Of a DNA stretch of 64,000 nt, positions 1-8,792 are shown piece after piece. The DNA lies in the NCBI GenBank assembly GCA_019745395.1, contig JAIETG010000011.1, positions 20,142 to 84,141 of the forward strand. Reading direction: 5' to 3'. Under the pieces are notes generated by a model, which saw only the letters and a list, made by a program, of their open reading frames with translations, was not told the DNA's origin and made no database searches. The position numbers and the translations under genes were made by a program. The DNA comes from Rhabdochlamydiaceae bacterium. GTDB taxonomy: Bacteria > Chlamydiota > Chlamydiia > Chlamydiales > Rhabdochlamydiaceae. Positions within the stretch are counted from its first letter, which is position 1. Each line of letters opens with the position of its first letter.

Positions 1-345
1 TTTGAAGATAACGTGCTTTTTTAATCTCTTATCGTACTTTTTCAGTTCCAATCTTTGTGTCGTATTTCTTTTGTTCTTTACAGTCCAGTATTGCTCTGGG
101 CTCTCTGTGCTTTTCAACTTAACGTAATCTCTTGCGCCTTTTGCCATGTCCAACCTCAAAAAATAAAAATTCAGATGCCCTTAAATTGTATGAATGTGAG
201 CAATAGAGAGCAAGGACTTCTTCTTTTTTTTTACAGCATTTTTATTAACGTGTTAATTGTTAGTGATTTGTGAAAATATTTGCACGTTGCGAGAAAAAAT
301 ACAGTGTGGTATTCTCATAGCCTTTATTTCCAAAGGACATTGAGC
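1..345. other. AT-rich leader upstream of tsaD, no convincing gene
   Basis: This stretch is AT-rich, with long T runs. A 72-codon reading frame at 55-273 starts at TTG, has no ribosome-binding site and resembles no family I know, so I treat it as chance. The region probably carries the tsaD promoter, but I cannot place a convincing -35/-10 pair. Confidence 0.5.
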
Positions 346-1362
346 ATGATTGTTTTAGGGATTGAAACTACCTGTGATGAAACAGCTGTTTCTATAGTCC
401 GAGACGGGAAAGAGATCTTATCCAATGTGATTGCCTCCCAAGCAGAGGGGCATAGCAAGTTTGGAGGGGTTTTCCCTGAGATGGCAAGCCGTAGCCATGT
501 AGAGGCTCTACCTTGGGTTATGAGGCAAGCCTTGGCGGATGCCAAGCTCTCTAAAGATCAGATCGATCTCATAAGCGTAGCTAAAGGCCCCGGACTTATT
601 GGTCCGCTCCTCATAGGGCTTAATGCCGCTAAAGCTTTTTCTTTAGGACTTCAAATACCCTTCATAGGGGTCAATCACGTAGAGGCCCATCTTTATGCTG
701 CCATGATGCAGCAAGAGGACCCTGTGTTCCCATCTCTTGGAGTGGTTTTATCCGGCGGTCATACTTTTCTTGTACGGATCCATGGTCTTGGATCTTATGA
801 GAAAATTGGGACCACTGTGGATGATGCGGTAGGAGAGGCTTTTGACAAAATTGCTCGTATGCTAGATCTTCCTTATCCTGGAGGTCCAGAAATAGAAAAA
901 TTAGCTTTAAAAGGTTTTCCTTCTCTTTCTTTTAAATCAGGTCGAGTCAAAGAAAGGCCCTATGATTTTTCTTTTAGTGGACTTAAAACGAACGTGTTCT
1001 ATTCCATTTATGGACAAAACGGCACGAAAAAAACAGCCTGCCCATTATCTGATCAGCAAAAAGCCGATGTTGCCTATGCTTTTCAAGAAACAGCTTTGCA
1101 AGATATTGTAGCCAAGGCTTTACAAGCGGTTCAAGAATTTGGCCTCAAAGCAATTTATATTGGTGGTGGAGTTTCTTGTAACCAAAGGCTTCGTGATCTC
1201 TTTGCACAAAAAGCGCCTTCTCTTCCTGTCTTTTGGCCGCCTTTTGGTCTTTGCTTAGATAATGCAGCCATGATTGCAGGCCTGGGATTTCATGTCTATC
1301 AAAGCCAAGGAAAAGGAGATCCTCTTGATATGGAGCCTTTGACTAGGATTCCTCTGGCCTAG
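346..1362 (+). CDS. tsaD: tRNA N6-adenosine threonylcarbamoyltransferase TsaD
   Basis: TsaD transfers the threonylcarbamoyl group from threonylcarbamoyl-AMP to A37 of ANN-decoding tRNAs, working with TsaB and TsaE in the cytoplasm. The 338-residue product has the usual length. It shows the ASKHA-fold start GIETTCDET and the metal-binding H-V-E-A-H pair at His111 and His115, the same numbering as in the E. coli enzyme. It also has the SGGHT loop and the late GGGVSCN and DNAAMIA motifs. I start at ATG 346 because the family begins with M-x-V-L-G-I-E-T; the frame extends upstream to a TTG at 280 without family similarity. The gene stands alone and faces the convergent PP2C gene only 21 bases downstream. 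Confidence 0.97.
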   Translation: MIVLGIETTCDETAVSIVRDGKEILSNVIASQAEGHSKFGGVFPEMASRSHVEALPWVMRQALADAKLSKDQIDLISVAKGPGLIGPLLIGLNAAKAFSLGLQIPFIGVNHVEAHLYAAMMQQEDPVFPSLGVVLSGGHTFLVRIHGLGSYEKIGTTVDDAVGEAFDKIARMLDLPYPGGPEIEKLALKGFPSLSFKSGRVKERPYDFSFSGLKTNVFYSIYGQNGTKKTACPLSDQQKADVAYAFQETALQDIVAKALQAVQEFGLKAIYIGGGVSCNQRLRDLFAQKAPSLPVFWPPFGLCLDNAAMIAGLGFHVYQSQGKGDPLDMEPLTRIPLA

Positions 1363-1370
1363 AAGTTGGT

Positions 1371-1410
1371 TTAAGATATTCATCTAGCGATTAAGATATT
1401 CATCTAGCGA
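1371..1410. repeat. Perfect 20-bp tandem duplication at the 3' end of the PP2C gene
   Basis: The 20-base unit at 1371-1390 is repeated exactly at 1391-1410. The duplication covers the last codons and the stop of the minus-strand phosphatase gene. The second unit shifts the frame so that translation ends at 1384-1386, just after the copied Leu-Asp-Glu-Tyr-Leu. It lies in the short convergent gap after tsaD. It appears to be a recent slippage or duplication event that set the present C-terminus. Confidence 0.9.
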
Positions 1411-3789
1411 CTTAGAGGGTCTATCTTCTGAGACTGGATAACGTACTCTCATAGCTCCCACGCTACAATTATCTTGACATCCGGCCTTAATAGCTCCGAC
1501 GGTAATGCCTTCTGCTAGGCGATCTAAGCTAGCGGTTGGGTTTGCTAGTACAAAGTTTCCAACTTGTTCTGAACTCGCAACTTTTTTCGTACTTATTTCA
1601 TTAAGTCCATCACAGGCAAGTATGAATATATCATCTTCAAGAACTTCTTCATCCTCAAGCCATATAACGTTAGGCACGGGAGAGATCCCTTGATCACTGA
1701 TTGTCCATCTCGAGTCCCAGTTACTGGCGGTATCAAATCCTATATAGGCATCTCCGATAGCACCGCCACTCGAGCATCCTCCTCCTCCTTGATTATTTTC
1801 AACAACGATGGTCGATTTCCCGCTTCGACTAGAAATCCGTACTGTCCCTCCTCTTTTTTCTATTTCCTCTTTTTGACTTTCAGGTGTAGCGTCAGCTGTA
1901 ATTTGTCTCGTATTGTTTCTCTTATTAGAGACTAGGATAATCCGAGAATCGCCAACATTTGCCGTATACCAATTGTTATTAATGTGAATTAAAGTGCAGC
2001 TGGTAGTGCCAGCCATTAGTCTCTTTTTTTTGCTAAATATTATAGCTTTCTGATTATCATCCGGAGTGGCATCTTGTTCTATTTGTAGCTGTTCCATTTT
2101 TTGATCGCAATACATAAGCCACGCTTCATGTAGTGCTACTGATGTGCGAATTAAGGCATTAGATATCTCTGTGGGTGTTGGGTTTTCTCTGCATTTTTCT
2201 AATTCTTTTTTTAGCATCGGCTGGTAAAAACGTTGTACATAGCTTGCTGCGAGCCCTCCCCCAGCCATAGAGTCTCCATGTCCATCGAATATGCCACATA
2301 ATTCAACAGGATAGGTTTGTGTCCCAATCGTTACAGAAAACGCAATGTTAAGATGTTGATCTTCCATATAAAATCGGTCGGGATTCTGACCTCTAGTTTC
2401 GCAAAATGCTATGCTGTGACTGCCTAGGGGGGCTACTTTGCTTGTCTGATAGATTGGATTTGGACCTGGAACTGGTGCAGCAGTTACGGGAGCATCGACA
2501 AAAGGGTCTAGGAAATTTGCGATAGCTTCTGCTGAACATGCGGTAGAGGCCCACATTGGGCTATTTCTAACTGCGATTACCCTTTGAAACGTAGTTTCTA
2601 GTAGGCCATCACTATCATCAGGGGAAAAGGCAAATGAAATTCCTTCGAAGGCTAGAGTTGTAATTTGCTGTTTTACCCGCTTAATATTATCAGGAATCAT
2701 TTCTTTTTTTGATTGTTCTAGTTCCGGATTTTTTAGTTTTTTTAAGTCTTCTTGAATGGTCGCAAAAAGTAAATCTATCCGACCGCAAGATTGCTGAGAT
2801 AGGCTACTTAAAAGTAAATTTTCAATCGTTAGACATTTTCCTTGTATTCCTGAACGCAGATCTTGTGTATCAATGCCCTCAATTGTTGAAAGCGCTACTT
2901 CTAAACGCTTAAGCATTTGATGGCATAAAGCTTTAATTTCTTTTTCACTTGTGCTATCAGAGGGAATCAAATCCATTGCGGCGATAAGTTTGTTAGTGAC
3001 TATTAAGATATTGATTGGCTGTTCATCAAGGATAATGGCATTCTGATCGTTTTGCCGTATTTGAAGTATTACATCACATAATTGCCTCGCTTTCTCTGTT
3101 GTGGATACATTATATGAATCAGCATTGATCAGCTCTAATCTTTGGGCAGTTTCTTGTAGGATTGTGGAGGCTTCCGGTTGAGTGGGAGTGTCTGTGATTT
3201 GTGGAGCAAACAATTCTCCAGTTGCCTCAGATGTAAATTGTTCCAGCGCTTTTTCTTTGCCTCTTAAGCATTGCAATTTTGCTTCAATGGGGCTGAGTTC
3301 TTTATGGTCAAGGGCTCTTCTATAGGCAGGATCTTCATATGCTGCTTGTCTGAGGCTATCGACTGGGAATACCTTAGGTGGATTGCTAAAAGGCCATAAA
3401 AGAGAAAATGCAGTAGTAGTTTTGTGAACAGTTTTAGAGGGCTCACAGCAGATATTGCGTAGTTGCGCTTGGAATTTGTTTTTCTTACCAAATATGTTAA
3501 AATTCGGAGAACTTGTCTTGTATGCTTGTAGTAGGATTTCTATACTTGATTTAAGTTTGAGAGCATCTTCAACTGTAGCATCTTTTGATTCCAATTCTTG
3601 AGTTAGCCTTTCAGCCAATGTATCTAATTTATACGCTGTTTTAGTCACAGGGTCAACAATGCAGCGTTTTCCGTACCACCGATGTTCTTTGCTTACAGTC
3701 ACTGAATTTTTCGGATCAAGAAGTGTATGGATGGTATTTATGTCTATGGCACTAGGGTTCAATGATTCGTATCTATTAGGAGCGCTCAT
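1384..3789 (-). CDS. PP2C-type serine/threonine phosphatase with long N-terminal extension
   Basis: The C-terminal ~330 residues form a PPM/PP2C metal-dependent phosphatase domain. Visible landmarks are the Asp-Gly-His-Gly-Asp motif at about 502-506, ANVGDSR near 611-617, the metal-binding Asp in ACDG near 727 and the late Asp-Asn pair near 773. These are the canonical acidic ligands, so activity is likely. The first ~460 residues resemble no family I know and are helical and charged, with Gln/Lys/Glu-rich stretches. At 801 residues the protein is about three times the size of a housekeeping bacterial PP2C. The start (MSAPNRYE) has no Shine-Dalgarno sequence, as in several other orphan genes here. 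It could be a secreted phosphatase effector or an internal partner of chlamydial Hanks kinases; the sequence does not decide. Confidence 0.85.
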   Translation of the reverse strand: MSAPNRYESLNPSAIDINTIHTLLDPKNSVTVSKEHRWYGKRCIVDPVTKTAYKLDTLAERLTQELESKDATVEDALKLKSSIEILLQAYKTSSPNFNIFGKKNKFQAQLRNICCEPSKTVHKTTTAFSLLWPFSNPPKVFPVDSLRQAAYEDPAYRRALDHKELSPIEAKLQCLRGKEKALEQFTSEATGELFAPQITDTPTQPEASTILQETAQRLELINADSYNVSTTEKARQLCDVILQIRQNDQNAIILDEQPINILIVTNKLIAAMDLIPSDSTSEKEIKALCHQMLKRLEVALSTIEGIDTQDLRSGIQGKCLTIENLLLSSLSQQSCGRIDLLFATIQEDLKKLKNPELEQSKKEMIPDNIKRVKQQITTLAFEGISFAFSPDDSDGLLETTFQRVIAVRNSPMWASTACSAEAIANFLDPFVDAPVTAAPVPGPNPIYQTSKVAPLGSHSIAFCETRGQNPDRFYMEDQHLNIAFSVTIGTQTYPVELCGIFDGHGDSMAGGGLAASYVQRFYQPMLKKELEKCRENPTPTEISNALIRTSVALHEAWLMYCDQKMEQLQIEQDATPDDNQKAIIFSKKKRLMAGTTSCTLIHINNNWYTANVGDSRIILVSNKRNNTRQITADATPESQKEEIEKRGGTVRISSRSGKSTIVVENNQGGGGCSSGGAIGDAYIGFDTASNWDSRWTISDQGISPVPNVIWLEDEEVLEDDIFILACDGLNEISTKKVASSEQVGNFVLANPTASLDRLAEGITVGAIKAGCQDNCSVGAMRVRYPVSEDRPSKSLDEYLNR

Positions 3790-4205
3790 AAATAAACTAT
3801 CGTTTTTGTTTGTTGTTAATTCTTATTATAATATTATTTTCAGTTTAATGTAAATTTATTGCTTTAATTGTTGGTTTTTAGTTTGTTGTGTTTTTGCGTG
3901 TTTGACATTCTGTTTGGTTAGTTGAATTAATGAGTGTGTTGATCTGTAATTTTGAAAGATTAATCATTCAACAAACGAGCTCTTTATAGAATTTAAAGTG
4001 TTTTTGTAAAAGGACTTAAAGGTCCTCAAAGCAGATTGGCCTGGATTTTCTTTAGAGTAAGGGAATGTAGGGGACTTCACTTCTTTCTGAGTACAAATCT
4101 TCTCAGTTTTCCTACTTGATCAAATAAATTCGTTATGATCCAATGTCGGAAATTTTTTTAAAGCCTTCTAATCTTTTCTAAGGGATTGTCAACAAAGGAC
4201 CTAAT
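3790..4205. other. Intergenic region holding a decayed barrel-gene 3' end and a promoter region
   Basis: No complete gene is visible. The first part is T/G-rich and forms the divergent leader of the PP2C gene. Positions 3971-4076 hold a remnant of the neighbouring barrel gene, described separately. The last ~130 bases should carry the promoter of the 4206 gene, whose ribosome-binding site (AAAGGA) lies seven bases before its ATG. Confidence 0.6.
3971..4076 (+). pseudogene. 3' remnant of a second copy of the outer-membrane barrel gene
   Basis: This ~105-base segment closely matches 4958-5063. It encodes the last 12 codons of the 4206-4997 protein, ending in Phe-Lys-Val-Phe-Leu and TAA at 4007-4009. 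It then matches the terminator region with a decayed stem and the 3' end of the AraC-type gene. The rest of the second copy is gone. The simplest reading is a former tandem duplication of the barrel gene that was later deleted. Confidence 0.8.
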
Positions 4206-4997
4206 ATGAAAAAGTCGATTGTGTTTGGTTGTCTTGCCATCAGTAGTCTTATTTATGCAGAACCAGAGAAAAAGCCGCATCCTTGTAAGGACCAGGGTTT
4301 TTATATAAAACTGGGATCTGGACCTTCTTTTGCAAACGAAGCAGAGATAAAAGCTCCTTTGTCTATATGGGATACTGCGGCAGAAGGATACAATGGAAGC
4401 CTTGGAACGGCACCGATCGTATTAGCGGGACTTGGCTACGATAGTTCTTTTGTATCCACAGACATTACAGCGTCCTACCGTCCTAATTACAATTACAAAA
4501 AATATCAAACCCCCACAACAACCGATACCATCGGAGAGCTCGGATCAACAACCAGAAGATTTACGTTAGATGTGGCCTCAATTATGGAAACTATCTATTT
4601 AAATGGTCGGGGATGGCGATGGTTGGATTGGAAAGTAGGGCATTGTTCTTCTATTTTTCCTGTAATTGGAGGAGGGGTTGGCATAAGCCAAATGAAGCTT
4701 TCCAATTTTCGTTCTACAGGACTAAGTCCTATTGTAGGTAATTTTCCCTCTTTTGCTTCTGAGAATCAATACTCTGTGCAATACAAATTTACTTATCAGC
4801 TTATGGGGGGATTTGAGTTCAGATACAAAAATCTCTGCGGTCTTTCTATGGGGTATCGCTGGTTTGATGTAGGGCAATTTAATAGCTCTCAATATTTGAG
4901 AAGCGCCGATGGAAGTGCTATGGATATTGGAAGCAATCCTTGGAAAATCAAGTTTGCAGCAAATGAGCTTTTTATAGAATTTAAGGTGTTTTTGTAA
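4206..4997 (+). CDS. Small outer-membrane beta-barrel protein, unknown family
   Basis: The 263-residue product begins with a signal peptide (Lys-Lys, a short hydrophobic core, and likely cleavage after YAE or nearby). The rest alternates aromatic and polar residues as in a beta-barrel: repeated Gly/Tyr/Phe strands, a 'GGGVGIS' turn, and a C-terminal strand ending in hydrophobic residues (FIEFKVFL). That pattern is typical of porins assembled by BAM. I do not recognise the exact family. The size suggests an 8- to 10-stranded barrel similar to OmpW/OmpA-type or opacity-like proteins. AAAGGA precedes the ATG by seven bases. A strong terminator follows, and a decayed copy of the 3' end lies upstream. 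Confidence 0.7.
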   Translation: MKKSIVFGCLAISSLIYAEPEKKPHPCKDQGFYIKLGSGPSFANEAEIKAPLSIWDTAAEGYNGSLGTAPIVLAGLGYDSSFVSTDITASYRPNYNYKKYQTPTTTDTIGELGSTTRRFTLDVASIMETIYLNGRGWRWLDWKVGHCSSIFPVIGGGVGISQMKLSNFRSTGLSPIVGNFPSFASENQYSVQYKFTYQLMGGFEFRYKNLCGLSMGYRWFDVGQFNSSQYLRSADGSAMDIGSNPWKIKFAANELFIEFKVFL

Positions 4998-5008
4998 AAG
5001 GACTTAAA

Positions 5009-5042
5009 GGGTCCTCAGAGCAGAGGACCCTTGCTTTTTTTT
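5009..5042 (+). terminator. Rho-independent terminator of the barrel gene
   Basis: A perfect 8-bp stem (GGGTCCTC / GAGGACCC, loop AGAGCA, 5009-5030) is followed by a T-rich tract to 5042. It starts 12 bases after the barrel-gene stop. The tract runs into the stop codon of the convergent AraC-type gene. Confidence 0.9.
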
Positions 5043-5898
5043 AGAGTAAAGGAATGAAGAGATGTGTTTTTAGCTTTTCTGGGTGTGTCTGTACAAACTC
5101 CATATGAAAGTATTCACAAAAGACAGCCCGGGATTCATCAAAGGTCTCTGAGCTTTGAGGAAGCCATTTGAGAAAAATCTGATCAAACGCCTTTTCTAAT
5201 CCCTCATAAGATCCTAAGTGAGTGAAAATAGCATACTTGCCACCTAGCAGAGTTTGGTGGCCAACCTCTCCTTTCTCCTTTCCAGGGGAAGGGGCTAAAA
5301 TGGCTGCATCATAGCGTAGCTTTTCCTCTGGAGTGATTTTAGGATCGTCATGGCAGATCCCAAAATAGCGGATCTGGGATCTATCCCATTTGTTTTCTTC
5401 GATATATTGGCCCATAGCCTGCCAGGCTTCAAAGGGAGACTGCATGTAGTTGCCAAGCCTTCTAACAAAAGATAGGTTCAAATTAGGAGTGCTTTTTTCA
5501 ATCGTCTCTGGATGAATCATAGAAAGTCCTTGGTTAATTTTTCTTGCGATAATGCGAGCAGCCGATTGGAGGTCTCGGTATTTTTTGGGAGAAGTTCCCA
5601 TAGATTGTTTGAAAGCTTTGGTAAAGGCTGAAGGGGTCTCATAGCTTGCGTTTAGTGCGATTTCTGTAATGGACTGGTTTGTGTATCTCAGTTTTCCGGC
5701 AGCTTTTTCAACTCTAAGCCTTTTGATGTACTGGTGGAGTGTTTCTTTAGTAATGGCTTGAAAGATTCGATGGAAATGAAACGGAGAGTAAAATGCTTGT
5801 TTAGCAAGATTTTCTATTGTTAGCTCTTCATCGATGTTCTGTTCAATCGTAACCAGTACTTTTAAAATCCGCTTTACGTGTTCTTCTAGAGAGTTCAT
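5041..5898 (-). CDS. AraC-family regulator with GyrI-like effector domain
   Basis: Two domains are visible. Residues ~1-105 are an AraC/XylS double helix-turn-helix with the hallmark second-HTH text 'AFTKAFKQSMGTSPKKYR'. The rest is a GyrI-like/AraC_E_bind domain, normally a small-molecule sensor, as in Rob and BmrR-type proteins. Such regulators usually activate efflux or stress genes when they bind hydrophobic ligands. I start at 5898 (MNSLEEHVKR), where AraC-GyrI proteins usually begin; an upstream ATG at 5934 adds 12 residues, and neither start has a clear ribosome-binding site. No obvious target is adjacent. The nearest outer-membrane barrel gene is convergent and separately terminated. 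Confidence 0.88.
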   Translation of the reverse strand: MNSLEEHVKRILKVLVTIEQNIDEELTIENLAKQAFYSPFHFHRIFQAITKETLHQYIKRLRVEKAAGKLRYTNQSITEIALNASYETPSAFTKAFKQSMGTSPKKYRDLQSAARIIARKINQGLSMIHPETIEKSTPNLNLSFVRRLGNYMQSPFEAWQAMGQYIEENKWDRSQIRYFGICHDDPKITPEEKLRYDAAILAPSPGKEKGEVGHQTLLGGKYAIFTHLGSYEGLEKAFDQIFLKWLPQSSETFDESRAVFCEYFHMEFVQTHPEKLKTHLFIPLL

Positions 5899-6044
5899 AA
5901 GTTGACTTTTGTTGTTTTTAGGACCAATATACATCAGGCATGAAATAGAAACTTTTCCATTTTTGCGGTTTTTAAAGAGTGGAAAAGCCTAGACAAAGTT
6001 TAAATTCAGCGGTATCCTTATAAATGATTTACCTAGAGATAATT

Positions 6045-7604
6045 ATGTCTAAAAATGAAAAGTTTTTTAATACGGTTGGAGCCATAAATCCAGAGAAACA
6101 CTATTTTCTCTCTCATCGACTAGATTAGGATCAATTAACGGGTTTTATTGAAAAAGAATATTATTTTGTTCTTCACGCCCCCAGACAAAGTGGGAAAACA
6201 ACGGCTATTATTGAATTTGTAAAACATCTCAATCAACAGGGAACCTATAAAGCTCTCTATTTTTCTACAGAATCAGCTCATTGTTTTTCCCATAGTACCA
6301 AAGAGATGGAAAGAGCTGTTTTAGGACAATTTTACAATCAAATTGGGATTTTTCTTCCGGAAGAGAATCAAGCTTTGCAATATTTGAGGGATCTTTTAGA
6401 TAAGCAAGAGTGCAGAGACAATGATGTGTATAATTTTTTGCGTTTTTGGGCAGAAGCAAGTGACAAACCTCTGGTGTTGTTTTTGGATGAGTTTGATGGT
6501 CTTATAGGTAATTCTTTAATTTTTTTATTAAAGCAGTTTCGTACAGGATACACAAACCGTCCGAAACATTTTCCTCAAACTCTTTGTTTAGTCGGAGTTT
6601 GTGATTTGCGGGACTATAAGGTGAAAACGAAGGAACAGGAAGCTCTAGGAGTTCTTTATAGTCCTTTTAATATCAAAGCAGAGTCTTTGGGGCTTCCAGA
6701 TTTTTCGTTGGAGCAGATAACAGAGTTGTTTGGACAGCACACAAAAGAGACAGGGCAAGTTTTTACACCAGAGGCAATCGGTTATGCTTTTGAGCAAACG
6801 AGGGGGCAACCTTGGCTCGTGAATGCTTTAGCTTATCAAGCTTGTTTTCGAGATGTAAAAGATCGTTCAGTCGCTATTACACTTGATGTGATCGAAAGAG
6901 CCCGTGAAGCCTTGATTAAAAGATGTGATACTCATATGGATGCTCTTCTAGATAGGCTTAATGAGACGAGAGTTCGTGATATTGTAGATGTTCTTCTTAG
7001 CAGCAGTGAGGGGACAGGATTTCCTCCCGATGATCTACAATACGTACGAGATTTAGGACTTATTAGTAGAAAAGAAATTCGGATTGCCAATCCAATTTAT
7101 CAAGAAATCATCCCTCGAGCGTTGGCTTATACAAAGCAGGAAGAGATTTTACAAGACTTGGTTTGGTATCAGAAAAAAGATGGCTTATTGGATGTGCCAA
7201 AGCTCTTAACGGGATTTGTGCAATTTTATCGAGAAAATTCAGAAGTGTGGACAGAAAAATTTGCTTATAAAGAAGCAGGCCCTCATTTACTTCTTTTGGC
7301 TTTTTTGCAAAGAATTATCAACGGGGGAGGGAAGATCCATCGAGAGTATGCTCTAGGAAGAAAACGTGTTGATCTTTTGATTACTTGGAAAACACAGCGT
7401 TTTGTAATTGAGCTTAAAGTCAAACGGCAAGAATCAGATTTGGTTAAAGGTTTGGAGCAGACCTCGGAGTATATGGATGTATCTGGAGCAACAGAGGGGT
7501 ATCTAGTTGTTTTTGACCGAGATATCAAAAAATCTTGGGATGAGAAAATTTATCATAAAATAGAAAACATCTCGGGAAAAATTATTGAAGTGTGGGGGAT
7601 GTAA
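6045..7604 (+). pseudogene. AAA ATPase with C-terminal PD-(D/E)XK domain, interrupted by an amber codon
   Basis: From ATG 6045 the frame reads MSKNEKFFNTVG..., reaches an in-frame TAG at 6126-6128 (codon 28), and then continues open to 7604. The part after the stop still contains a perfect Walker A loop (APRQSGKTT) and a Walker B (LVLFLDEFDG). It ends in a nuclease-like segment with RKRVDLLI and FVIELKVK, the D...ExK core of PD-(D/E)XK enzymes. The family usually begins NPERHYF..HRLDxDxL, so the TAG probably replaces GAG by one G-to-T change. A reinitiated product from ATG 6306 would lack the P-loop. ATP-binding proteins of this type are common orphans in environmental chlamydiae and may belong to defence or mobile modules. 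Readthrough or a sequencing error is possible. Confidence 0.8.
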
Positions 7605-7693
7605 GGTTTTAAAGAATCTACTTGTTAGTAGTTGAGTAAATTTTATTTTTTTTCTTTTGTTTATAATTTTAATTTGCCTTTTAGTTTGCTGTG

Positions 7694-7722
7694 TTGATTT
7701 GTTTGGTTATCCTTGATATAAT
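7694..7722 (+). promoter_or_regulatory. Sigma70-type promoter of the 7747 hydrolase gene
   Basis: TTGATT (7694-7699) and a perfect TATAAT (7717-7722) are separated by 17 bases. The start codon follows about 24 bases later with no Shine-Dalgarno sequence, so the mRNA leader is very short. Confidence 0.65.
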
Positions 7723-7746
7723 GTTGTTTTTGTTTTTAGTGTTTTT

Positions 7747-8766
7747 ATGATATCAAAAATATCCATATTCCATTCATCTAGTCTATCTTCTTATGCGAAA
7801 GATGCATCAAAAATGGCTACAGACAGCTGTATTGGCGCTGGAGCTTTCTTGTCGTCAGTCTACAAGGAAACGATGAAAAAGGCTCATTGGATGGTGGAAA
7901 ATCGGGGAGGCTTGGCCTGTGTTCTTGGACTTGTGATGGTTCCCTCTCAACTTTCTTGTCCGGGTTATAAAAAATCCAATAAAATTATTGAAAAAGCTGC
8001 GCAAAGCAAGGGATTTACTCTGGAGAAATTTAGTTTGCCAGTTGATGGAAATACTGCCTTAAGAGGAGTCATTTATTATCCGGAAAATTGGGATCCTCAG
8101 GATAAGAGCAAATGCGTTTTGTATCACAATCCCAATGGAGTAACGATCTCTGGATATTTGAAAGAGGGAGAGCTTTCCTGGACTCCAGCTGAAATTGTGA
8201 AATTATCTAATTGTCCCATCATTTTGTATGACTATCGGGGAACGGGTATTAGTAGCGATAAATCAGGTCGTAGTTGTTTGGGATTTCGTGCAACGTATGA
8301 ATCTGTTGTCGTTGATGGAGAAGCTGCGCTTTGCCATGCACTTCAATCTTTTTCCTCTGTAAAAGTAGTAGGAAGCTCACTTGGTGCGGGCGTTGCTACT
8401 GCATCATTAGATCGACACTTAACAAAAAAACCTGAAGACAGCTCTAAAGTTGCCTTATTTAATCATGATTCCTTTTCAACAACTCCCAGAGTAATCTTTC
8501 CTTATTTGCCAAGGATTGCAGATGCAGTAGGTGTTGTCTTAGGAGGGATGCTGGATGCGGCAACTCCTATGCAAAATTTGATCAGAAAAGGGATCCCTAT
8601 TACAGTTCTATATCATAAGCAAGATCCTATAATCCCCAAAGGCTCTAGAATGGCGGAATATGTTGAAACGCTCCCGAGGGCCTCTAATGTTTCTGTGATT
8701 TATAGTGAAGAATATGGTCATGCGAACCTATCGCAGGACCTGTGCCTTTTTCTTGGAAAAATTTAA
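7747..8766 (+). CDS. Alpha/beta hydrolase, CHLPS/DUF818-like
   Basis: The 339-residue product has an alpha/beta-hydrolase core after a ~100-residue N-terminal region with a hydrophobic segment (LACVLGLVMVP). Visible elements are the oxyanion-type strand LYHNPNG, the YDYRGTG turn, the nucleophile elbow G-S-S-L-G-A-G, an acid-containing HKQDPIIP turn and a late His in EYGHANLS. This order resembles the chlamydial CHLPS 43-kDa (DUF818) proteins, which are hydrolases of unknown substrate; that assignment is from memory of the family pattern. The N-terminus is Ser-rich and there is no ribosome-binding site, but a good promoter lies just upstream. A role at the inclusion or in lipid hydrolysis is conceivable but unproven. 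Confidence 0.7.
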   Translation: MISKISIFHSSSLSSYAKDASKMATDSCIGAGAFLSSVYKETMKKAHWMVENRGGLACVLGLVMVPSQLSCPGYKKSNKIIEKAAQSKGFTLEKFSLPVDGNTALRGVIYYPENWDPQDKSKCVLYHNPNGVTISGYLKEGELSWTPAEIVKLSNCPIILYDYRGTGISSDKSGRSCLGFRATYESVVVDGEAALCHALQSFSSVKVVGSSLGAGVATASLDRHLTKKPEDSSKVALFNHDSFSTTPRVIFPYLPRIADAVGVVLGGMLDAATPMQNLIRKGIPITVLYHKQDPIIPKGSRMAEYVETLPRASNVSVIYSEEYGHANLSQDLCLFLGKI

Positions 8767-8792
8767 TTAGAAAAAATGAAAGAAACAGTTTC

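Noticed and set aside
55..273. A 72-codon forward frame upstream of tsaD
   Set aside because: It starts at TTG without a ribosome-binding site, is Cys/Leu/Phe-rich as expected from T-rich DNA, and matches no known family.
324..545. Antisense frame inside tsaD, and many similar frames inside other genes
   Set aside because: They lie opposite strongly supported genes and have no ribosome-binding site or family signature.
3690..3789. A PAM2-like S-L-N-P-S-A near the start of the PP2C protein
   Set aside because: The essential Phe position is Ile and the Pro two residues later is absent, so it does not meet the PAM2 pattern.
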